Of a DNA stretch of 64,000 nucleotides, positions 58,706-64,000 are shown in pieces. The stretch's first letter is position 1, and each line of letters starts with the position of its first letter. This DNA is from JAEVLT01 sp044598425 (lineage in GTDB: Bacteria > Bacillota > Bacilli > Bacillales > Cytobacillaceae). The DNA is taken from NCBI GenBank assembly GCA_044598425.1, contig CP172536.1, forward strand, positions 868,001 to 932,000. The letters run 5' to 3'. The position numbers and the translations under genes are program-made. The notes beneath the pieces are model-generated. The model did no database searches, had not been told where the DNA came from, and worked only from the letters and a program-made list of their open reading frames with translations.

Positions 58706-59650
58706 ATGAATCGAGGAGTTCTGCAGTATGATGTAGGTGAACAGGTGGAGCTGTTCCTGTTAATCAAATCGGCGACAAAAGGGATTGCCAGCAACGGAAA
58801 ACCTTTTTTAACGCTGATTTTACAGGATCGGAGCGGCGATATTGAAGCGAAACTATGGGATGCCGGTGAAGAGGAAGAACGAAATTACGCTGCCCAAAGC
58901 ATTGTCAAGGTCTTGGGTGATATTCAAAATTACCGTGGCAGGAGTCAATTAAGAATCCGGCAAATTCGTCCTGCCGTTCCCGGTGATAATGTAAAAATTG
59001 ATGATTTTTTAATAACAGCTCCTCTTGGCCGTGATGAAATGGCAGGGAAATTAACACAGTACATTTTCGAAATGAAAAACCCGAACATCCAAAGAATTAC
59101 GCGCCATTTGCTAAAAAAATATCAGCAGGACTTTTTAGAATATCCTGCAGCTACAAAGAATCACCATGAATTTGTATCAGGGCTTGCCTACCATGTTGTC
59201 AGTATGCTGGATTTGGCAAAGGCAATCACCGGGCTGTATCCAAGTCTTGATAAGGATTTGCTCTATGCTGGTGTTATCCTACATGACTTGGGAAAAGTAA
59301 TTGAGCTTTCCGGCCCCATTTCAACGGTGTATACGATTGAAGGAAACCTGCTGGGGCATATAACGATCATGGTTAACGAAATTGGGAAAACGGCGGAGGA
59401 GCTTGGTATTTCTGGAGAAGAAGTGATGATTCTGCAGCACCTTGTTCTTTCCCACCACGGCAAAGCAGAGTGGGGGAGTCCGAAGCCGCCGTTAATTAAA
59501 GAGGCAGAAATTCTTCACCATATTGATAATATTGATGCGAAAATGAACATGCTTGATCGGGCATTAGAAAGGGTGAAGCCGGGTGAATTTTCCGAGCGCA
59601 TTTTTGCCCTCGACAACCGGTCTTTCTATAAACCTGCATTTCACAAATAA
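58706..59650 (+). CDS. yhaM: 3'-5' exoribonuclease YhaM
   Basis: A 314-residue nuclease: an N-terminal OB-fold, then an HD domain with HHEFVSGLAYHVVSM and HDLGK (near 193). YhaM degrades RNA and single-stranded DNA. Its place after yhaO-yhaN is conserved, and the HD histidines and Asp are all present. GGAAGGAG lies 14-20 nt before ATG 58706. Confidence 0.93.
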   Translation: MNRGVLQYDVGEQVELFLLIKSATKGIASNGKPFLTLILQDRSGDIEAKLWDAGEEEERNYAAQSIVKVLGDIQNYRGRSQLRIRQIRPAVPGDNVKIDDFLITAPLGRDEMAGKLTQYIFEMKNPNIQRITRHLLKKYQQDFLEYPAATKNHHEFVSGLAYHVVSMLDLAKAITGLYPSLDKDLLYAGVILHDLGKVIELSGPISTVYTIEGNLLGHITIMVNEIGKTAEELGISGEEVMILQHLVLSHHGKAEWGSPKPPLIKEAEILHHIDNIDAKMNMLDRALERVKPGEFSERIFALDNRSFYKPAFHK

Positions 59651-59653
59651 AGG

Positions 59654-59695
59654 AGGGTGTCCCAAAAGTATAACTTTTAGGGGCATCCCCTTTTT
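59654..59695 (+). terminator. Terminator of yhaM
   Basis: GGGTGTCCC-aAAAGT pairs with ACTTTta-GGGGCATCCC, then TTTTT. A second hairpin GCCCTCC...GGGGGC then T6 follows at 59738-59761. Confidence 0.75.
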
Positions 59696-59895
59696 ACAAG
59701 TTTAAAGAGCTTTTACATTAAAGTGGACTTTTTCAGTGCCCTCCGGAATGGGGGCTTTTTTGTGTTGCCCACAATATTTTGAAATGGGAATCGTTTTCCA
59801 AAAACAAACAAAATAGTCCAATAATGTCTGTGGGATCCCAACTCCAGTAATTAAAAATCCGAAAATACACCAAAAATAGAGTGAAAGTAAAAAAC

Positions 59896-59934
59896 TGACT
59901 CAAAAGAGTCTTCATTCAAAGACCTTTTGAGTCA
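59896..59934. terminator. Palindrome between yhaM and yhaL
   Basis: TGACTCAAAAG...CTTTTGAGTCA with an inner GTC/GAC pair. It could be a terminator for a nearby transcript or a structured RNA; no gene lies in 59762-60032 apart from this. Confidence 0.5.
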
Positions 59935-60032
59935 TCTTCTTCGCATTTTCTTCTAATCTATGTATTATTTTCAAGCCACTTGAATATGTTGGTAAAAACG
60001 GACAACCTATAAGAAGAAGGGAGTAAATGAGA

Positions 60033-60221
60033 ATGGATATTCCAATTTGGGTATACATGGTAGTTGCTGGTATTATTATTAGTGCATTGATGGCTCTCAG
60101 AACGGGTAAAGAGGAACGGAGAGTGGAACAGGAAACCATTGAAAAAGAAGGGGAAATTTACATGAAACGGCTTGAGCAGGAAAGAGAGAACCGCGAAGGA
60201 CAAAAAGCGGCTGATGCCTAG
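60033..60221 (+). CDS. yhaL: Sporulation protein YhaL
   Basis: A 62-residue protein with one N-terminal helix (IPIWVYMVVAGIIISALMA) and a charged coiled-coil tail (KEERRVEQETIEKEGE). It matches the YhaL sporulation family, conserved next to prsA. ATG 60033 or 60027 are both possible (GAAGGGAG upstream); I use the second. Confidence 0.82.
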   Translation: MDIPIWVYMVVAGIIISALMALRTGKEERRVEQETIEKEGEIYMKRLEQERENREGQKAADA

Positions 60222-60222
60222 C

Positions 60223-60255
60223 AAAAAGGAGAGACCCTAGTGGTCTCTCCTTTCG
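60223..60255. terminator. Bidirectional terminator yhaL/prsA
   Basis: AAAGGAGAGACC pairs with GGTCTCTCCTTT with a five-base loop. Confidence 0.85.
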
Positions 60256-60274
60256 TCTTAAAGGTACCCTTTGA

Positions 60275-61147
60275 TTATTGTTGTACTGGTGCAGCAGTTG
60301 CTTGCGGATTCAGAGCATCTTTCAGGGTCTTGTCATCAATTTTTACGTTTGCAGCTTTCATTTCCTTCTGCATCACGTTATTGATAATATCATTCGTTAA
60401 TTTAGATGATTTTACATTGTACTCAATTTCTTTTTTCATTTCATCAAAAGATTTTTTCTTTTTCTCGCCAGTTTTTTGAATAATATGGTAACCATATTGG
60501 GTTTTAACAGGGACGCTGATCTCATTCATTTTTAAAGCAAAAGCTGCTTTTTCAAATGCAGGATCCATTTTTCCGGTTCCAAACCAGCCAAGATCGCCGC
60601 CTTTTTGAGCGGTGCCGGTATCTTTAGAATATTTTTTCGCCAAATCTTCAAATTTTTCACCCGCAGCGAGCTTTTGCTTCACTTCATTTGCTGTGGCCTC
60701 ATCTGCAACGAGAATGTGGCGCGCCTTAATATCAGGCTGGTATTTATCATAGTAATCCTTTAACTCTTTATCGGTAACTTTCACTTCTTTCAAGGCTGCC
60801 TTTTCCTGCATCATGCCAATTCTCAACGTTTTCTTTAAATCATCTTCGCTTTTATAGCCGTATTGAGCAAGCGCCATTTGGAAATTTGAGCCGAGATCTT
60901 TCTTTAGTTGATCAACTTTTTGGTTAACTTCCTTATCTGTTACTGGGTACTTCTTTGAAAGAACCTTTTCATAGACAAGCTGCTGTAGGGCTTGCTGACC
61001 AACCTTGTCTTTCATGGCGTTATAGAGCTCTTCCTTTGTTACATCGCCAACCTTGCTCTCCGCTACTTTATCAGAACCACTTTGACTACAAGCACTTAAA
61101 GCAAGAACTCCACTCGCTAAAGCAAGGGCTAGCATCCATTTCTTCAT
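60275..61147 (-). CDS. prsA: Foldase lipoprotein PrsA
   Basis: A 290-residue peptidyl-prolyl isomerase lipoprotein that folds exported proteins outside the membrane. The signal ends LSAC with Cys20 as lipid site. An N-terminal helical domain (30-130) is followed by a parvulin PpiC domain: ARHILVADEATANEV, GGDLGWFG and YGYHIIQ (about 143-230), and a charged C-terminal part. AGGAGAGG precedes ATG 61147. A TATAGT on the minus strand near 61200 could be its -10. Confidence 0.96.
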   Translation of the reverse strand: MKKWMLALALASGVLALSACSQSGSDKVAESKVGDVTKEELYNAMKDKVGQQALQQLVYEKVLSKKYPVTDKEVNQKVDQLKKDLGSNFQMALAQYGYKSEDDLKKTLRIGMMQEKAALKEVKVTDKELKDYYDKYQPDIKARHILVADEATANEVKQKLAAGEKFEDLAKKYSKDTGTAQKGGDLGWFGTGKMDPAFEKAAFALKMNEISVPVKTQYGYHIIQKTGEKKKKSFDEMKKEIEYNVKSSKLTNDIINNVMQKEMKAANVKIDDKTLKDALNPQATAAPVQQ

Positions 61148-61337
61148 GATGAACCTCTCCTAAATAAAATTTCTTGGGAATTTTAATCCACAGGTTTTAC
61201 TATAACATAAACGGCAACGACTACAAAAATATTATCCCTATTGAGGCTGAAGATTTTTATATAGTTAGGTATGCGCCTAAACAAATCCTTTAGGTTTTGA
61301 ATAGGATATCGTAGCAACTGATAAAGGAGGTATTACG

Positions 61338-61421
61338 ATGAGCAATGGATATGGTGCTGGCTTCGCTCTAATTGTAGTCCTCTTCATCTTGTTAATTATT
61401 GTTGGAGCGGCATGGCTGTAA
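61338..61421 (+). CDS. YjcZ-family tiny membrane protein, copy 1
   Basis: A 27-residue peptide, MSNGYGAGFALIVVLFILLI then IVGAAWL. AAAGGAGG precedes ATG 61338. This conserved tiny transmembrane type is found in spore-forming bacilli, often in multiple copies. The role is unknown. An inverted repeat CCTAAA...TTTAGG lies 45 nt upstream. Confidence 0.85.
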   Translation: MSNGYGAGFALIVVLFILLIIVGAAWL

Positions 61422-61480
61422 CAGTAAGAAGTACAGGAATATCAATATTTTCGGTGTTTATTTAGGAAGGAGGAAAGAAT

Positions 61481-61576
61481 ATGTCTGGTGCTGGCGGATT
61501 TTATGGAGGAGGCTTTGCGTTAATTGTAGTCCTTTTCATTTTGTTAATCATTATAGGTGCTTCGTGGGTTTATTAA
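61481..61576 (+). CDS. YjcZ-family tiny membrane protein, copy 2
   Basis: A 31-residue peptide, SGAGGFYGGGFALIVVLF then ILLIIIGASWVY. AAGGAGG precedes ATG 61481. It differs from copy 1 mainly by the Gly-rich N-terminus; the pair looks like a recent duplication. Confidence 0.85.
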   Translation: MSGAGGFYGGGFALIVVLFILLIIIGASWVY

Positions 61577-61586
61577 TTTAAAGAAC

Positions 61587-61625
61587 AAAAGCGATGAGTT
61601 AGTTTACCGCTCATCGCTTTTATTT
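61587..61625 (+). terminator. Terminator of the YjcZ pair
   Basis: AAAAGCGATGAG pairs with CTCATCGCTTTT around an 11-base loop. Confidence 0.85.
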
Positions 61626-61664
61626 TGCTTAAAAGAACCTGTTCTGCAGCGCCTTTATTCCAAA

Positions 61665-61844
61665 CTATGTAAATAAAATTTCCATATAAGAAGAAATAAG
61701 TAAAATAGTAATTAAAACGTTAATGGTTCTAAAAACTTTGTGCTGACGTTCTTCTGGTATATCCTTTTGGATACAAAGGGAATGGGTCATTTTGTTCACA
61801 TAGTAAAGAATTAAAATAGCAAAAATAATAAAAATGGAGATCAT
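61665..61844 (-). CDS. Small two-helix membrane protein
   Basis: A 59-residue frame starting ATG 61844: MISIFIIFAILILYYVNKM, then a hydrophilic loop (IQKDIPEERQH) and a second helix (VFRTINVLITILLISSY). AAAGGGAGGGAA lies 10-21 nt before the start, a strong ribosome-binding site. No stop or frameshift. I do not recognise it; probably a real gene between the YjcZ genes and yhaI. Confidence 0.6.
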   Translation of the reverse strand: MISIFIIFAILILYYVNKMTHSLCIQKDIPEERQHKVFRTINVLITILLISSYMEILFT

Positions 61845-62175
61845 CAGCGATTCCCTCCCTTTAAGTTAAATCCTTTTTTATACATAAAAACAACGGCACA
61901 GAATAATGGATGCCGTTTGATTCATTTAGGAATTTTCTTAACTTCAGCTGTTGTCCATTTTCTTTATGTTTAATACAATAACAAAAATGGGATAAAAAAG
62001 ATAGTCTAAAAAGCAGGAGAATGATTCTTAGTTTCCAATTGTACTAGGATGGCGTAGGTGACCGAAGAAACAGTAGGTTTGTTATGTGTACAAAGGTATA
62101 AAAAGGTTTACCTGATTGGAAAATAAGCTAATAATAAACTTAGAAAATCCAAAGGTCTAAAGCGAGGTTTGTCAT
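61845..62175. other. Gene-free stretch of 331 bp
   Basis: It holds the divergent upstream regions of the 59-residue gene and yhaI. The only structure seen is a weak hairpin, AACGGCA...TGCCGTT near 61892-61916, without a clear T run. No other coding frame or repeat is supported. Confidence 0.5.
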
Positions 62176-62511
62176 ATGAATGAACAGGACTTAATGAACC
62201 GTATTCATCTTCTTGAATATCATCAGAAACTACTCGTCCAAATCGTGACGAATCCCAAACTTGACTTTTACAAGAAAGTTGTTGAAAAAGGAATTTCAGA
62301 GCAGGAGGTAAAAGCGTTTTTTAAACTCTGTGACAGACTTTCTATACAGGTAGAGGAACAAAAAGCGGAGGGTTTTCTGCACTTTTATCCGCTTTTTAAT
62401 GAGTTTACAGCTTCCTTGCCAGCAAATCTTCGTGCTGACGAAGCAGTCATTTCGTGTCTCAATCAAAATTTTTATACAGACCTAATGCTAGAGTTTAAAA
62501 AATACATTTAA
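62176..62511 (+). CDS. yhaI: YhaI-family protein (DUF1878)
   Basis: A 111-residue helical protein: IHLLEYHQKLLVQIV near the start and a C-terminal LNQNFYTDLMLEF. DUF1878 members are found next to scoC in bacilli; function unknown. It converges with scoC, 3 nt between stops. AAGCGAGG lies upstream of ATG 62176. Confidence 0.83.
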   Translation: MNEQDLMNRIHLLEYHQKLLVQIVTNPKLDFYKKVVEKGISEQEVKAFFKLCDRLSIQVEEQKAEGFLHFYPLFNEFTASLPANLRADEAVISCLNQNFYTDLMLEFKKYI

Positions 62512-62514
62512 GAA

Positions 62515-63090
62515 TTACACAATCTCCTGCTCTGGTTTCTCAATCTTAGGGAGTTTACCTAGTTCTTCATTGAATTCGCTTTCAATGTTATGAAATGACC
62601 TTTCGAAAATTTTCATGAAATCATCCCCATAAATATTGCGGACAATTGCCATCATTTCGATAATTTCCGGAAACTTCCCGTACAGATCCCGAAGCGGCAA
62701 GGCACCTGTAAAAGCTGCATTGTTGTCAGGATTATAATTTTCCATTAATTGCAGAAGAATCGATACTCCTTCATCTGTTAGCTGAATATAAGTGTTTCGC
62801 TTATCATTTTCTTTTTTTGAAAACTTGAGAAGTCCGCGTTCTTCTAACTTTTTAGAAAAGTTAAAGGCGGTTGAAACATGCATAACACCGAATTTTGCAA
62901 CATCCGAAATGGAGGCGCCATTTAGGTGATAGGCAATCCAAAGGATATGATGTTCATTAATGTTTAAATCAAACGGTTTAATCCACTGCTGCCAATCCTT
63001 CTCGATCGACTTCCATAAGGCTTTGCTTAATTGAGCGATCCGCTGGCTGAAAAGCATTGCTTCTTTCAATGAATAATTTTTTTGAGACAT
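62515..63090 (-). CDS. scoC: MarR-type transition-state regulator ScoC (Hpr)
   Basis: A 191-residue winged-helix repressor: LNINEHHILWIAYHLNGASISDVAKFGVMHVST for the HTH (by position, about 48-80), a wing with KKENDKRNTYIQLT and a C-terminal acidic tail. ScoC represses proteases and sporulation genes in the exponential phase. ATG 63090 has AGGTGA upstream. No other regulator is near. The spacing to trpP and the gene order match B. subtilis. Confidence 0.92.
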   Translation of the reverse strand: MSQKNYSLKEAMLFSQRIAQLSKALWKSIEKDWQQWIKPFDLNINEHHILWIAYHLNGASISDVAKFGVMHVSTAFNFSKKLEERGLLKFSKKENDKRNTYIQLTDEGVSILLQLMENYNPDNNAAFTGALPLRDLYGKFPEIIEMMAIVRNIYGDDFMKIFERSFHNIESEFNEELGKLPKIEKPEQEIV

Positions 63091-63235
63091 CCCCAATTTC
63101 ACCTACTTTTCTATTTCTCTATTAACATTATGCCAATAAAACAAAAATTAATAAAGATATAAATTTACAAAATTTTTAGAAAATGTATACTTAAAAATTT
63201 GGCTACGTTAAACTTCAGTGTTGATATCGCTAATA

Positions 63236-63392
63236 TCTGCTCCCTTTCCGCGGATGAACGGACCGGGCCTTCTCGTTCGTACCTCTTTTGCGGGGTCTTG
63301 GCAGGCCCGCTATTTTTGCAGGACATTGAGCGAACATCCTCGAATTTACACCGCATGAAGGAAATGTGAATGATTTTCGAGGAGTCTCACGG
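63236..63392 (-). repeat. Degenerate copy of repeat family A (A4)
   Basis: CCCTTTCCGCGG, GGGGTCTTGGC and GCATGAAGGAAATGTG...TTTTCGAGGAGTC recall the arms of A1-A3. There is no core and no array. The remainder of 63091-63643 is AT-rich without a gene. Confidence 0.6.
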
Positions 63393-63643
63393 ATTTTAGC
63401 TCATTTAAAGTGGAGTAAACATCAATATTCATCTTTAACAGCGCCAAAGATTTAAAAATTGAAGATTTGTTTGAAAAATAGTTTGGAAACAGAATAGGCC
63501 AAAATGCGTTTACTATTATCATAAATATTTTACGCAAATATTTCTACCTTTTCGAAAGTTTTGGTAACAAATTTCATAAAATTTTTAATTTATTCATATG
63601 ATGGAAGTAATACATATAAATGGATTAACAACGGGATTGGAGA

Positions 63644-63844
63644 GTGAAGCAACCATTGAACGTCATTATGAGTGCATTTTTGCTGATTAGTTTTGCACTT
63701 TTTCTCGGAATGGCCCGATTTTTTATTTTGTATCGAAAACCAGGAGCCTATCCTCCAAAACACGTCATAAAGAAACAAATGGCTGCTTTAGGGGGAGGGT
63801 GTGTCCTTTTCTTTTTATTGGGTATGCTGTTTTATGTATGGTAA
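63644..63844 (+). CDS. Small two-helix membrane protein between scoC and trpP
   Basis: A 66-residue frame with two hydrophobic helices (IMSAFLLISFALFLGMARFFIL and GGGCVLFFLLGMLFYVW) around a basic loop. TTGGAGAG precedes GTG 63644, with TTG 63656 or ATG 63668 possible instead. It is in the place occupied by a small yha gene in B. subtilis but I do not recognise the sequence. Confidence 0.6.
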   Translation: MKQPLNVIMSAFLLISFALFLGMARFFILYRKPGAYPPKHVIKKQMAALGGGCVLFFLLGMLFYVW

Positions 63845-63857
63845 TTTCTGATAAGAA

Positions 63858-63882
63858 AACAGAACCCTTAATGGGTTCTGTT
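63858..63882. terminator. Bidirectional terminator
   Basis: AACAGAACCC (63858-63867) pairs with GGGTTCTGTT (63873-63882). It lies between two convergent genes. Confidence 0.8.
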
Positions 63883-63883
63883 A

Positions 63884-64000
63884 TTAGGAAACCTTTTTGT
63901 TTTGCAGTAATGTTTGTGACCCCAATTTAGTCCGTTTTACAATTGATTGAGCAATCGGATAAATAACCACCATGGCAACGCTGTTAAACGCAGCTGCAGG
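63884..64000 (-). CDS. trpP: C-terminal end of the tryptophan transporter TrpP
   Basis: The last 38 residues of a gene running off the right edge: PAAAFNSVAMVVIYPIAQSI then VKRTKLGSQT. A hydrophobic helix near the end followed by a short basic tail fits a permease C-terminus. The TrpP name rests on its place next to scoC, as in B. subtilis (yhaG), not on sequence alone. Confidence 0.6.
   Translation of the reverse strand, partial: PAAAFNSVAMVVIYPIAQSIVKRTKLGSQTLLQNKKVS

Overview
The window is a chromosomal segment of a low-GC, endospore-forming member of the Bacillaceae. This rests on sequence content: an alpha/beta small acid-soluble spore protein, sporulation-linked YhaL and YjcZ-type peptides, four YheC/YheD-type ATP-grasp proteins, ScoC(Hpr), PrsA, and a run of genes (yheA, yhaX, hemZ, yhaR, yhaQ, yhaP, yhaO, yhaN, yhaM, yhaL, prsA, yhaI, scoC, trpP) that I recall as the yhe-yha-hpr neighbourhood of Bacillus subtilis. 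The species cannot be named from the sequence. No tRNA of normal form and no rRNA was seen.

Region 1 (1-14 kb) is metal and redox handling. It holds csoR (cut by the left edge), copZ and copA with a CsoR-type operator; a GH15-type protein; a CstR-like persulfide sensor beside a DoxX membrane protein; two multicopper oxidases, one membrane-anchored and one lipoprotein; an orphan response regulator; an exported HAD phosphatase; and the YcgR/YcgQ permease pair with His/Cys-rich loops. Region 2 (14-26 kb) holds DUF445, a second orphan response regulator, a HesB-like protein, a TetR/MFS efflux pair with two matching operators, two CNNM-type transporters flanking a MerR gene whose 5' end looks frameshifted, a GNAT enzyme, a histidine kinase, and a TPP riboswitch with thiT. 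Region 3 (26-29 kb) is a Fur-boxed feoA-feoB operon with a tiny Cys-rich third gene, then an XRE regulator.

Region 4 (29.1-31.8 kb) is a nest of repeats. Two inverted copies of a roughly 0.4-kb element (family A), each carrying a 182-bp core in the same absolute orientation, flank a 12-copy array of 51-52-bp hairpin units and a decayed transposase. A second array of the same unit lies at 5651-6048 behind another family A copy, and a single unit lies near 49.03 kb. A second dispersed family (B) appears at 7.8, 19.3, 29.2, 31.6 and 51.8 kb. Region 5 (31.9-43.7 kb) holds a class A penicillin-binding protein, a sigma-factor fragment, an NAD(P)-binding protein, a spore protein gene preceded by a tRNA-like cloverleaf, the MsmX-type ATPase with a cre site, a PucR-type regulator and four tandem ATP-grasp genes. 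Region 6 (43.8-47.8 kb) is an inserted type II restriction-modification pair (TdeIII-like nuclease, cytosine-5 methyltransferase with its own HTH domain) plus a pRiA4b-type gene. Region 7 (47.9-64 kb) is the conserved yhaX-to-trpP block: heme synthesis, an enoyl-CoA hydratase, a Na+/drug-type ABC exporter, the YhaO/YhaN DNA-repair nuclease pair, the YhaM exoribonuclease, the PrsA foldase, ScoC and the end of trpP.

Most genes are ordinary. The best candidates for something undescribed are the hairpin-repeat arrays with their shared lead-in sequence, the pseudo-tRNA upstream of the spore protein gene, the expanded ATP-grasp cluster, and the 21-bp-phased repeats upstream of yhaR. All functional statements are from reading the sequence; no searches were run.
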